64,000 nt of DNA. Origin: Sipunculus nudus (taxonomy: Eukaryota; Annelida; Sipuncula; Golfingiida; Sipunculidae). The stretch covers positions 28,845,729 to 28,909,728 of the forward strand of contig CM049314.1 in assembly GCA_026874595.1 (NCBI GenBank). The letters are read 5' to 3'. This document shows positions 12,610 through 24,311 of this stretch, one piece after another. The position numbers were made by a program, and so were the translations under genes. The notes beneath the pieces are model-generated. The model did no database searches and had not been told where the DNA came from. It was given only the letters and a program-made list of their open reading frames with translations. Each line of letters opens with the position of its first letter. Position 1 is the first letter of the stretch.

Positions 12610-12618
12610 TTAACTTCA
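12610..12618 (+). repeat. Right 9-bp target duplication (TTAACTTCA)
   Basis: Exact partner of 11342-11350; it fixes the right boundary of the Mutator-like element. Confidence 0.8.
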
Positions 12619-13555
12619 TTGCATCAAATTATAATATATTATATATTCAGCATGTTTATATTTATATGAATTATTCCTGTTAAATATAAATATTGCTAGA
12701 TGTCGTGAAAATAACATTGTTTTTAAAATTTCAGTATTTACAACATATCTTTACTGGGCATTGACATTGTAAATTAAAACTTTAGAATCTATGTGTTGAA
12801 TATATGTGATGGATCAGTAGCTAAGGATTTTAGATCATCAGAGGTTTGAACCAACAATTGTTTCCACAGGTGGTCTTATTAGTGCCATTGTTATCTGGAA
12901 GCAGTACATCTGTCCAGTTAAGGATAATATGTGGTTAAAGAATATTACATGATTTTTTTTACACAGATGATATTTTAAAGTGATAGTTGTTTGCTTCAAG
13001 ATAATACATAATTTACCTACATATGATTTCAAATACTCTACTTCATGTAAAAAATCTAATTAAAAAACGTTACAACTCCTTAATCTACAAGCAAAAAGAT
13101 TAATGTTCATATAATTGTTCTAGCAATCAGTTCTGCCTATCCATAAGAAATTTGAGGAATATGATGCCATCATATATGATTATCCTTGGTAAAGATCTCA
13201 TGCACTTTAATATGTGACATCAGACTTCATGTGTGTTTGTAGTTTTCCCTTCACATATTTAATAAGTTCTCCTTTCTAGTAAGAGTGATACTTTTCACGA
13301 ACCATGCTTAGAAATGTATTTTGTATAAAGTAATTGAAAGTAATTATTTACATTTGTCAAGTAATTGTAATTTAATCATTTCATTGTGAATTCTAAGTAA
13401 TTTGTAATTGTAATTGTAATTGGGATTTTGGAAGTAATTGTAATTGTAATGATTACTTTCCAATGTAATTGGCCTAGACCCTGCTTCTTTGTGCACTACA
13501 CTGCATGTATCATCATCAAACAAACAAAATTTATTGCCAACTGTGATATCCATTT
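12619..13555. other. RNF7 intron 2, with second TAATTG array
   Basis: No gene. A TAATTG-rich low-complexity array occupies about 13320-13475 and shares the phrase GTAATTGTAATTGTAATGA with the array near 10667, in the same orientation. The rest is plain AT-rich sequence. Confidence 0.5.
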
Positions 13556-13800
13556 TTAGCTCAGCTGACTGTAGGTATAGGAATGATGCTTTGTCTGTTG
13601 TCCAGCCGGCCGTTGTTCCGTTAGGTCATCCATTAGCAGGGCACAAATCATAACTGCTGGTCCCAGAAACTTCTAAGTGAACATCCAGGGAGGTTAATAA
13701 AAAATTTCCTTGAAAACCTGAAATTAGGTCACTGTGACCTATATCCTCCTGAGCCACAGAAGCCTGTCTTAGCTGAAGACTTGGTAGATTAAGTTTGATT
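13556..13800 (+). mobile_element. Fragment of the 'AGCTCAGCTGAC' repeat family
   Basis: Starts TTAGCTCAGCTGACTGTAGG and continues with GGGCACAAATCATAACTG and AACCTGAAATTAGGTCACTG, matching the first 200 bases of the fuller copy at 15297. Degraded and 3' truncated. No coding capacity. Confidence 0.5.
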
Positions 13801-15296
13801 TCAGATTTTCAAACAGCTCTATTTGCTCACTTAATGTACAAACAGAGGTAGATGAAGCAGCTGGTAGGTTTTGGACTTTACAACTTGTAAAGCAAGGCAG
13901 GCCATTATGGTTCTGCCAGTGGTCTGCAAGTTCAGCCCAGGTCCTTCACCAGACTAGTTATGGTCATTATCCCATATTCCCAACGGGTCCTGTCACCCAG
14001 CAAGTAGCTCTGCACTTAACCTTATACTTATAGAGTTTGCATATATCACCTTTCAGTGAAGGGTCCTATATCATGAAAAAATAATCCAGTTGGGAATGGA
14101 CCAGGCTCAGGTTAGCCATGACTACAGGAGTCAGCTGGCATTTATAATGGAGTCCTGACTCCTGACACAAGTCGTATGTGGAAATGCTCAGCAATGGCCA
14201 TCCATCCTGTCAGATCAACATTGTGGTAAAAACCGGTAATCTTAAAGCCAGCTATTCACCTACCTTTCTTTAGAATTTTTGTGATTTATGGCTTACTCTG
14301 CACATATAAATGAACTGTAGATAATTCCTGTAACCTGTTAAGAAATGTCCTCATAATGCCTTAATTTATATAATGAATGTATAAGCTTGCTTATCTGTAA
14401 TCTGTTTGTAAACATAAGACATGTACCATTGTTGACAAACAGAAAAGCCATGTAACCTTAGGTTGTTGGTTGCAGATTCGAAGTTGCATGTTAACTAATT
14501 GCAAAAAGCCCTACTTAAAACTGTGGTCCCAGTAGATATGAATGGAACAGTCCCCCTGTGGACAAAGGAATTGCCCGATGTGACAATGTCACAGTTTTAT
14601 GTAACATAATCCTTGGAATTAAATGTATATATATTATAGTGACCCAGAAACAACAATTTAATTGGTTGTTCCTTTGGTCTTATCCCAGCTCTCTAAAAAG
14701 ATTTCGACAAATTCAGTAAGAAACGTGTTGCATAATATTGAACACAGACAAACCTAAGGTAAAACAGTAACTCTCACCATGTGGAGGAGATATATACAGA
14801 ATTACTTGGACGCATGTTATTTTTAGACAGCATGTATGATGGAAGATTGAAAATGTAGACTGTAATAGAGTTGTACACAGGCTCCACCTCATGACCCAGT
14901 GGGTCAACTTTTATTGGGTGTGTTTGGTGTCTAACACTGTTTCAGGATTTAGCAATTTACATGCATGTATGTTGTTAATTAACAGATGGAAGGCAGATAT
15001 CAGTACAGGTTGTAGTAAAGTTTACACAGCTGCTGTTGTGAATAAACAGGAAGTAAAAGGAATGCCCAGGAAAGCTGTATTTCTGGGTTCCAGAATTTAA
15101 GGGGGGGGGGTTGCTTGTTTGGGAGGGGTATCTCGGTCCCTTGCCTATGATGCAAATAACTTAAGAAAAAAAAAGAAAGATACTGAAATCAATAATTCGG
15201 GTTCATTTAAATAATGTTTTTACCTGAGATTTTGAGCGTTAGAGACGCTTACCCCCATGTTCCTGAAAGCTCTGTCAGGATACCACTGTTTTATTA
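13801..15296. other. RNF7 intron 2, no element assigned
   Basis: Intronic DNA without a recognisable gene or element boundary. A G9 run lies at about 15102-15110. The small open frames around 14891-15100 have no known homologue that I recognise. Confidence 0.5.
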
Positions 15297-16480
15297 GCTC
15301 AGCTGACTTTCAGTCATGCTGAGCTATAGCGATGGGTCTTCGTCCGGCGTCCTTCCGTCTGTCCGTCCGGCCGTCAGGGCACAAATCGTAACCGTAGGGG
15401 CTAGGGCCATGAACCCTATGCAGTCTTAGAGGTTATAAAAAGATCTCCTTGCAAACCTGAAATTAGGTCACTGCCACCTATATTCTCGAAGTTATGGGGT
15501 GTGTTTGCACCCCCCAGAAATAACGCTTTGAGACAAAATTTTTATCCCAAACCTTCCATCTTTCACATACAGCTCACCTACCAACAGGGGAAGAACCATA
15601 ATTTTTTTTAGGTCAAAGGTCAAGGTCACAGGAGCCTCTTCTTTGAAAAGCCTGTGGATGCATTTTAAGCCAACCCTTTCATCCTAATTCTTTGATCTTT
15701 CACATATAGCTCACCTACTAAGTTGGAGAAGAATCCTATAGATTTTGAGGTCACAAGGTCAAAGGTCAGGATCACAGGATCCACTTCTTTGAAAAGGTAG
15801 TGGACACATTTCAAGCTAGACTTTTCATTTCAAACCTTCCAGCACTGATATCGCTTCTCTGCCAACAGGGGAAAAGACCTGTTGATTTTGAGGTCAAAGG
15901 TCAAGTTCACAGCACCCACTTCTTGCGTGGAGTCATTTTCAGGCAAACTTTTCAATCTGTACCTTCCATCTGTCATATATGGCTTACCTACCAATAAGGG
16001 AAGAAGCCTATTGATGTTGAGGTCAAAAAGTCAAAGGTCAAGGTCACAATATTTAATTGTTCTAAATGCTTGTGAGCATATTTCAAGTGTAACTGTTCAA
16101 CCCGAACCTTCAGTCTTTCACATATGCCACACCTATGCATCACTCAGTTTGACTCAAACTTCATATTTATGGGTCTTTTTGCATGAATAAATAACTTATT
16201 GATTTTGGGGTCAGCTGGTCAGCAGGTTAAATGTTGCAGGTCAAAGTTATTCACCCATTGGTTGCCAAGTAATTACACCAGATTTAAGTGGTCAGTAGTT
16301 ACCCATCATTTAGAAAGAATCCAGTTGATATATGGGCAAAAGGCCAAGGTCATAGGTCAGGGATGTTCACAATTACTTATTTTATAGACCATCTCTATTT
16401 TTCTTGTATATATAACCATCCCACTCCAGCTGGTACATCTCCCTGTGTGGCTGTAATTGTGAGTGACACTGGTGACATAT
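15297..16480 (+). mobile_element. Dispersed repeat with AGGTCA-rich tandem units
   Basis: Begins with an imperfect hairpin (AGCTCAGCTGAC ... ATGCTGAGCT), then a TCCGTCTGTCCGTCC track, then four or five diverged units of about 130-150 bases. Each contains a '...CTTTCACATATAGCTCACCTACCAA' phrase and a 'GATTTTGAGGTCAAAGGTCAAGGTCACAGG'-like phrase (around 15610, 15750, 15890, 16020). One exact AGGTCAAAGGTCAAGGTCA is at 15610-15628. No coding capacity and no transposase; superfamily not established. It shares the unit theme with 24960-26170 but has different ends. Confidence 0.5.
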
Positions 16481-17689
16481 GACTCCCTTTTGTATCAGCC
16501 TATTAAGTGATAAGGCTCAGTGATAAGTACCTCGTTACTTCATAACAAAAACACTGTTGTCAGAATGCTTCAGCCAGGCATTAAGACTATGAGAGTATAG
16601 TATTACGGTTTAGCTACTGATTTATAAGATGATGGGAACATTTTGCAGTTTATTTTATGGAATCCTAGCAATAAACTTAGTTTCCTAGATATCTGAATAT
16701 TTTAATATATATCACCACATATAAAAGCAAGTGTTTGTTCTCATAATATGTGGATGTGTACCTTGATTTAGGATGGCTTTTTGTTTTATTTCAAGACTCT
16801 TAGTCATGCTTTCTGCATTTCTTTTCCTTCAGGTTTGGCAGTTTACCTACCCTGCTGACCCCACTGAAAAGCAGAGTGATAATAAAAAATATTGGACTTA
16901 CACTTTTTACAATTGCATATCTATAAATCTGATATAAGGGCCTGGACATGCCTTTAGAATTATTTTGGGCATTTATTACTGGATAATTTGCCCCAAGTTT
17001 GGTCTCTTATTGGAGAATGTGGGATATCAAATGTCATACTTGTCAGAAATCCATTATGTCTGCCAGTTAGCCACCTTAGAAATTCTTTCTTCAGGGCAGT
17101 TTCAGTAATTTTTCATTAATGTTTGGTCTGATTTAGAGAATGTTTGTTGTCTGATTTCAGACTTGTCAGAAGTCCAATATGACCACCAGGCAACAATCTT
17201 TTAATTTCTTTTTGATCATATTATCTCAAGAACAGTTAAAGTGAATGCAGTTGGATGTATATTTATGTAATCTTGTAAAGGATTGGGTCAAATATTTCTG
17301 AATAAATATTACCATCATTTATAAAAGTGCAGTACAGTTGGCTTGTATTGAATAAAAATTCATACAGAAGCACCTGTTTCTCAATCATTCTTGCATGTAT
17401 TTCCTTGATTTTTGCTATATATTTTGATCTTATATTTGCCCTTTGTGGTGTTCCTTTTGAGACTGACAGGTTTCAAGCAAGCTGTTGGAATAGTTCCTGA
17501 TAGCTTAACAATCATGCATTTTCCTTAGACCATCAATTCACTGGGTTTTAACCAGACATAGGTGATATATATTTCTGTTGTCATAGAAAATTTTCAACAA
17601 AGTGGCAAATTGGTTCTTCAAAATTTGACTGGAAGTTGTGAATCTCAGTCCATGATGTCACAAGTCATGCTTGGCAGCTGAGCGTCATG
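16481..17689. other. RNF7 intron 2, repeat remnants only
   Basis: No gene. Phrases such as 'CCAATATGACCACCAGGCAACAATC' (about 17170) recall the repeats near 10140-10220, so this is probably an old copy of the same dispersed family. Confidence 0.4.
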
Positions 17690-18864
17690 ACCCATGGGTC
17701 ACTTGTTAGCAAACCTGCACGCTTGTGTGATGGTGTGGCGTTGGCTGTCATCCATCGTCTGTTCGTTAACCCATACTATCTCAAAAATCACTAAATTTTA
17801 TGCAAAAAATTAGTCATCTAAAAACCTCTATCGGAGGTTTACTCAGTGCAGACAGGTACAGGTCAAGAGTTCACTGAGTGCACACTGAGTTTGCCAGGGG
17901 TCATATGGTCAGTTCAGCTCCCTTATCCTCAAGGCTGCATGTGATCCCCTTATGGGTGCCATGCCCCTCAAGGCTGCATGTGGACACCTCATGGGTGCCA
18001 TGCCCCTCAGGGCTGCATGTGATCACCTCATGAGTGCCTCTGGCCCTGGAAACTGTCAGGGCTCATAAGTTCAGTTTAGTTTCACCTTGCTGGACTCAAG
18101 GTATTGGTCTGAAATTTGGCATGTTCATCCATCTTGGAAAATTGTCATGTAAACCAGACAGGTGGCACCACCTACCTTCTGTTTTTTGTAGAATAAATGA
18201 ATGCCTTTTTTTTTCTCAGGAGTGATTTACAGTATTGGCCTGAAATTGCGCATATCCGTAGATCTTGAACTCATCCATCTTGTTCCCAAGACTGGTGGCG
18301 CCATCTGCCATTATTTTCCCATGGCATCCATCCATACATGTGCTTTGAAAAATTGATCATATCTCAGGAGTGGGTCAAAGTATTGGTCTGAAATTTGTTA
18401 TGTTTTTCCATATTGAAAAGTTCTCGCATAAACCAGACAGGTAGCACCACTTTCCTTTCTGTTTTCATGGAGTCAATTTATGCCCTTTTTTCAGGAGTGA
18501 ATTACAGTATTGGCCTGAAATTGTGTATATCCATCGATCTTTGACTCCTCCATCTTGTACCCAAGACTGGTGGCACCAACTGCAATCATTTTCCCGTGGC
18601 ACCCATTGGTACATGTGCTTTGGGTGAAAATTGCTCATATCTCAGGTATGGGTCAAAGTATTTGCCAGATCACTCCTGAGAAAAGGGAAAGTTCTCACGT
18701 AAACCAGACAGGTGGTGACAGGTGTTTTCATTGAATAAATTAGAGTTTTAGTTGACTATATTCAGCAGTGGTGTGACATACCACTAAATCCATCCATCAC
18801 TTCACCTGTACCACTCTGACTTCAACAGAGACACGTTGTCGCCTGTCAGCTACCGGTTTTCTAG
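17690..18864 (+). mobile_element. Helitron-like element related to 4200-5361
   Basis: Contains tandem units of about 270-280 bases with the paired phrases 'AAACCAGACAGGTGGCACCACC' (18151, 18432, 18702, diverging) and 'AAGACTGGTGGCGCCATCTGCC' (18290, 18564). It ends with GACACGTTGTCGCC...TACCGGTTTTCTAG; CTAG is at 18861-18864 and T follows. This matches the end of the element at 5358-5361. An internal 39-bp minisatellite in three copies (17927-18040, CCTCAAGGCTGCATGTG) is unique to this copy. The left limit is approximate. Confidence 0.5.
17927..18040 (+). repeat. 39-bp minisatellite, three copies
   Basis: Units start CCTCAAGGCTGCATGTG at about 17927 and 17966 and CCTCAGGGCTGCATGTG at 18005, each followed by a GGGTGCCATGCCC-like segment. 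Confidence 0.7.
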
Positions 18865-19022
18865 TTGTTTCAAGCATCTGTGCACAAAGCCATGTCCATA
18901 CATGTGGCAGCTGTGGGTGATAGTAAATGTCACCAGGGGCATTACATTTGATAGCTAAAACAATGTTCTTTGGGTGTGCGATGGTCCTTAAAGTGGCACA
19001 ATTCAGAGTGATCCCACCAGTT

Positions 19023-21264
19023 TTTTTTATGCCCCCGCCACAAAGTGGCCGGGGCATATAGTTTTACCCATGTCCGTCATTCCGAAATCAAACAGTTGTA
19101 AAGACTTTTTTTCGCAATGCCTGCAGATATTGGCCTGATTTTTGTCAATTTTGGTGTGTGGGCAGATAATGACCAGTTACAGATCGAGTTCGCGTTTCGT
19201 CCCGGTTGACCTATTTTTGACCGTTTTACGGCTCCTAAACTTAGAAAATTTCATGAAAAATAGAAATTTTCATGACAAATACACATGTACGGACTTTTTT
19301 TCGCAATGCCTGCAGATATTGGCCTGATTTTTGGTGTGTGGGCAGATAATGACCAGTTACAGATCGAGTTCGCGTTTCGTCCCGGTTGACCTACTTTTGA
19401 CCGTTTTACGGCTCCTAAACTTAGAAAATTTCATGAAAAATAGAAATTTTCATGACAAATACACATGTACGGACTTTTTTTCGCAATGCCTGCAGATATT
19501 GGCCTGATTTTTGGTGTGTGGGCAGATAATGACCAGTTACAGATCGAGTTCGCGTTTCGTCCTGGTTGACCTACTTTTGACCGTTTTACGGCTCCTAAAC
19601 TTAGAAAATTTCATGAAAAATAGAAATTTTCATGACAAATACACATGTACGGACTTTTTTTTGCAATGCCTGCAGATATTGGCCTGATTTTTGGTGTGTG
19701 GGCAGATAATGACCAGTTACAGATCGAGTTCACGTTTCGTCTTGGTTGACCTACTTTTGACCGTTTTACGGCTCCTAAACTTAGAAAATTTCATGAAAAA
19801 TAGAAATTTTCATGACAAATACACATGTACGGACTTTTTTTTGCAATGCCTGCAGATATTGGCCTGATTTTTGGTGTGTGGGCAGATAATGACCAGTTAC
19901 AGATCGAGTTCACGTTTCGTCTTGGTTGACCTACTTTTGACCGTTTTACGGCTCCTAAACTTAGAAAATTTCATGAAAAATAGAAATTTTCATGACAAAT
20001 ACACATGTACGGACTTTTTTCCGCAATGCCTGCAGATATTGGCCTGATTTTTTGGTGTGTGGGCAGATAATGACCAGTTACAGATGGAGTTCGCGTTTCA
20101 TTCCGGTTGACCTACTTTTGACCATTTTACAGCTCCTAAACTTAGAAAATTCATGAAAAATAGAAATTTTCATTACAAATACACATGTACAGCAGTTTTT
20201 AGCCCTCAGCTCATAGGCTGATGGACTATTGTCGTCACCCAAGCTGTCCGTCTGTCCATCTGTCTGTCCGGTGTCTGTCCATCCGTCAGTCCATCCGTTC
20301 CGCGTCTGTTAACTTTTACCTTGTGAGCGGGATATCTCTAAAAGGATTCACCGTTGGAATTTTTATTTCATCAGTGAAGATGTATATTGATAAAATCTCG
20401 GTCAAGTTCGAAGATGGGTGACCTTGACCCATTTTTCTACATTTTAGAGCTGATTATAGAAAAACACTCAGAAGTTTATATCTCCGGAACCATTGTGTGG
20501 ATTTTCACAAAACTTACTATGATCATTGGGACTGATGGTCTGTATGTGCTGCACAATTTTGGTGGCGCCACCTGCAATTTCTGATTTTTTAATGAAATTT
20601 TATCGTTTTTTTCAATGTTGGCCTTTTGTGCAGGATATCTCCAAAGGTATTCAACACAGGAACTTCATTTCTTCAGTGCTATTGCATTATATTTACAAAA
20701 TCTTGGTCAAGTTCAAAGATGGGTGATCTTGACCTACTTTTCAAGGTCACAGAGCTTAGTATAGAAAAAAACTTAGGAGCTTATTTCTCAGGAAGCATTT
20801 GGTGGATTGTTATGAAACATGGTACATACCTCTCCAATTTAAATTTATAACTGATTATCAGTTTATGCTAATATTCTAGTTTCACAATGCAATGCTTATA
20901 GATACTGGCCTAATGTTTGGTCTGTGGGCGCATAATGACCACCTACAGATGGAGTTCGCGTTTCGTCCCAGTTAACCTATTTTTCACCATATGACAGATC
21001 CTGAACATAGAAAATTTCATGAAAGACAGAAATTTTCATGAAAAATGCACATATATGGACTTTTTTCACAATGCCTGCAGATACTGGCCTGATTTTTGGT
21101 GTGTTGCTTGATAATGACCCTTTACAGATCGAGTTTGCATTTTGCCCTTGTTGACCTAATTTTGACCATACAACACTTCCTGAACTTAAAAAATTTTACA
21201 AAATTTAACAAATGTTTCTAATTTGCCCCAGGCGGGGGAATTCATGTCGTTCTGACACATCTAG
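19023..21264 (+). mobile_element. Pearl/Helentron-like element with 180-bp tandem repeats
   Basis: Left end: T-run, then a 5' hairpin GCCCC...GGGGC around 19031-19055. Next come five or six near-identical units of exactly 180 bases (about 19108-20190; unit start CGGACTTTTTTTCGCAATGC), then a different module (about 20190-20870) beginning AGCCCTCAGCTCATAGGCTG with a CTGTCCGTCTGTCC track, then two diverged 180-bp units (about 20880-21190). Right end: GGCGGGGG at 21231-21238, the complement of CCCCCGCC at 19032-19039 (subterminal inverted repeat), an ATGTC...GACA hairpin and CTAG at 21261-21264. Inverted subterminal repeats, hairpin-CTAG end, central tandem repeats and no coding capacity match Helentron-associated (HINE/pearl-type) elements. 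A second copy starts at 62985. Confidence 0.65.
19108..20190 (+). repeat. 180-bp tandem array inside the pearl-like element
   Basis: The period is exactly 180: identical text recurs at 19261, 19441, 19621, 19801 and 19981. Units differ at only a few bases, so the array expanded or was homogenised recently. The first unit carries an extra 'TCAATTTTGG'-like insertion. The last unit is slightly more diverged. Confidence 0.92.
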
Positions 21265-21535
21265 TTTTTTTGTGGCCTCATTTCATGCTTTGCATGGAGG
21301 CACTTTGAGGATTTCATTGCATTGAGAACATAATGACCTGTTCTAAAAGGTAATTCCTTGAAACAAAGAGAGAGGCTCCCCGGAAATGTTACTGAATGCA
21401 GTGATTGTTTTGCTGATAAACACCATCACAACTATTATACCAGGGATGGATCCCCGAATTTGCAGTTGGGTGTGTCAAGTCAGGAGAGGATATCCAGTTT
21501 GCAGTTGGGGTTAAATATAAATTATACATAATATA

Positions 21536-21602
<67 letters not shown>

Positions 21603-21814
21603 GTAACAAAATATCTCGAAATTTACTTTTTTTATTTTGGAAAATAACCACCAGATGGCGCTGCAGCAATCATTTTCCATATCTGTATAACTATAAAGTG
21701 TCACAACTCTGAAGCATCTGAAACTAGATTTAATGCGTTTATCCTTGTGGTGACTCTGTCATATTCTTCCGTGACCATGGTGACCTAATATAGGTTACAA
21801 TTCTTTAAATTAAA
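21265..21814. other. RNF7 intron 2, (TA)n microsatellite
   Basis: Plain intronic sequence with a (TA)n array at about 21530-21604. No gene. Confidence 0.6.
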
Positions 21815-22890
21815 AATATGGAGATTTATTGTCCCCCCACTCTGCAGATGCCGGGGACATTGTTTTTTGGTTTGTCTGTCTGTCTGCCCTTCTGTCTATC
21901 TAGCTGTCTGTCTGTCCGTCTGTCAAGTGTCTTTTTTGGCGATAATTTTCCTAAATATTATTTGATTTCATTCAAATTTTGGGCAGTGATTGCTCTCATG
22001 CAAACCTTGGTTGGGATTGGTTTTGGAGTGTCTGGCTTCTGTCTGTCTGTCACTTTGTCTGTCCATCCGTCAAGTTTTCTTTTCAGTGTGATTACTTTCC
22101 TAAATATTATTTGATTTCATTCAAATTTTGGGCAGTGATTGCTCTCATGCATACCTTGGTTGGGATAGGTTTTGGAGTGTCTGGCTTCTGTCTGTCTGTC
22201 TGTCACTTTGTCTGTCTGTCAGGTTTTCATTTTCATGTGATAACTTTCCTAAATATTATCTGATTTCATTCAAATTTTGGTCAGTGATTGCTCTCATGCT
22301 TACTATGGTTGGGAATGGTTTTGGAGTGTCTGGCATCTGTCTGTCTGTCACCCAGTTTGTCAGTCCATCAGATTTTCATTTCCGTGAGATAACTTTCCTT
22401 AATATTATCTGATTTCATTCAAATTTGGTCAGACATTGCTCTCATGCATACCTTGGTTGGGATTAGTTTTGGAGTGTCTGGCTTTTCTCTTTCTGTCTGT
22501 CACTTTGTCTGTCTGTCTGTCAGGTTTTCATTTCCCTGCTATAGCTTTCCTAAATATTATCCAATGTCATTCAAATTTTTGTCAGAGATTGCTCTCATGC
22601 ATAACTTGGTTGGGATTAGTTTTGGAGTGTCTGGCTTTTCTCTTTCTGTCTGTCACTTTGTCTGTCTGTCAGGTTTTTGTTTCTGTTGGATAACTTTCCT
22701 AAATATTATCCTATTTCATTCAAATTTTGGTCAGTGATTGCTCTCTCATGCTTACCCTGGTTGGGATTTGTTTTGGAGTGTCTGTCTTCTGTCTTTCTGT
22801 CTGTCACTCTGTCTTTTTGTCCTTTATCAAGCATGAAAAACAACAAGATCCCAAAGCGGGGGACATTATTATCACAAATTTGCTTGTTGT
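21815..22890 (+). mobile_element. Helentron-like element with about 149-bp tandem repeats
   Basis: Left end TTGTCCCCCCACTCTGC (21829-), right end GCGGGGGAC (22856-22864): a short subterminal inverted repeat (GTCCCCC / GGGGGAC). Between them are about six units of 149-150 bases (starting near 21940, 22088, 22238, 22385, 22534 and 22690), each with CTTTCCTAAATATTATTTGA, a TTGGTTGGGAT...TTTTGGAGTGTCTGGC phrase and a CTGTCTGTCTGTCAC track. Because 149 is not a multiple of three, all three frames show repetitive open frames that are not genes. No CTAG end was located, so the right limit is approximate. Confidence 0.55.
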
Positions 22891-23318
22891 AATAGACTGT
22901 GGCTTATTTTCTTCATGCATTTCATTCTCTATGGCATAAGTACATGGCCTTCACCTGGAGTTTTCCCGTTTCTCTGTTTCTGTTTCCCCCAAAATGGGGG
23001 TTATTCATTTGACCGATTGCAAATTTTCCCTGACTGTTCGCTGCTTGTTGTCTGTCTTATTGGCTGTCTTTTTTCCCATTTCCGGCAAGCTCTCAACCTA
23101 TGGTCGTTTAGTTATCTTTTTTGTCTCTTCTGCATATCTCATGATGAAGCCTGTGATTTAGATTATCTGTAGTCAGTAGGTTGCCACACCACAAAATCAC
23201 CTAAGCAATACCTGGGTTAGCAGCAGAAGAAGTGCTGATGATGTAATCACTCATACTGCATGATGTTATGTAATACTCTGACAGCTCTTGGTAACATGTG
23301 TTATTGTTGTATTTTCAG
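22891..23318 (+). other. End of RNF7 intron 2
   Basis: Intronic sequence leading to the GTATTTTCAG acceptor at 23309-23318. No element recognised. Confidence 0.6.
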
Positions 23319-23437
23319 TGGTGTGGGGCGAGTGCAATCATTCTTTCCACAACTGTTGTATGTCTCAGTGGGTCAACCAGAACAACAGATGTCCGCTGTG
23401 TCAGCAAGAATGGGTAGTGCAGCGTATAGGAAAATAG
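23319..23437 (+). CDS. RNF7: RNF7/RBX2 exon 3 (RING-H2 end and stop)
   Basis: After the TTTTCAG acceptor the exon completes a split codon and encodes VVWGECNHSFHNCCMSQWV, then NQNNRCPLCQQEWVVQRIGK and TAG at 23435-23437. C-x-H...H-x2-C...C-P-L-C are the remaining zinc ligands of the RING-H2 domain, and the W in CCMSQWV and the PLC block form the E2-binding surface. The C-terminal WVVQRIGK is identical to human RBX2. In the family this domain recruits a neddylated-cullin-associated E2 and also promotes NEDD8 transfer to CUL5. Reading frame, length and terminus are intact, so the gene looks functional despite the 19.8-kb intron. Confidence 0.95.
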
Positions 23438-24311
23438 CAGGGCATTTGTCAGCTCTACAGAGTGTTTTTAATTCCTAAGGAAATACTCCTACCCAGAAAA
23501 GTATTGAAAAAATACTGAGAAACAAATTGGACTTCTGACCAATTGGAGATTAAACAGTATTTATTATCTTATGATTATGATATACAAATATTAATTTCAG
23601 CTTCATCTTTGAAGAGACAAAACTTAATCAGATGATTATCATATAAAATAATTCACTTTTTCAAGCAGTATTTCATTAGAATAATTGCGCCTTTATGGAA
23701 AAAAAGTTGCACATATGTCTGGAACTGGATAAAAAATTCTCTGATAAAAAAGGCAGTACTTAGTTCTCATGAATAGTAAGTTATATTTACTTGTCTTATA
23801 TATTGAATACTGCTAGCCATAGTCATTATCAAAGTTTTAAATTCATAAGATTGTTATTTACATTCAATCGACTAGTGACACGTTTATGGAAAACCCTGAT
23901 TTTTTTGTTGATTAAGTCAATTCAAATCACATTTATGAAAGGAGATGTAAAATAAATTATTGAATAAAAAATGGTTCTTTTCTTTTTGTGTGTATTATAT
24001 GGATATCTGTGCATGAAATGTGATATATACGTAGGATGAAAGAACAATAAAGATGTCAGCACTGGATGAGCACTGGATGACGGAATGTTTTCAATTAATC
24101 TTGAACTATCTAAACTAAGGAAACTGCTTTAAAAAGAACCACATGAAAATATGAAAATCATTGCAGCAAAATGCGGTATATAGGATCTTGGAATATTTAT
24201 CCACTTCTGTCTACCTTTATCTTTTAAAGGCTATGCAAAGGAAAAAATACTGAATGACCGCATTTGAACTGTCCCATTAAATTGTTTGCCTATGATTCAC
24301 TCGCCTGCCGG
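23438..24311 (+). other. RNF7 3' UTR and downstream spacer
   Basis: AT-rich 3' region. Candidate polyadenylation signals AATAAA are at 23951-23956, 23963-23968 and 24046-24051; any could end the transcript. No other gene is seen before the repeat that starts near 24312. Confidence 0.55.

Noticed and set aside
19108-20190. A regular repeat array, considered as CRISPR
   Set aside because: The whole 180-bp unit repeats without unique spacers, and the DNA is eukaryotic.
21818-22939. Overlapping open frames with repeated 'FGVSGFCLSVCHFVC' text that look like a repetitive membrane protein
   Set aside because: They come from the 149-bp tandem repeat read in shifting frames; the period is not a multiple of three and no frame is consistently open.
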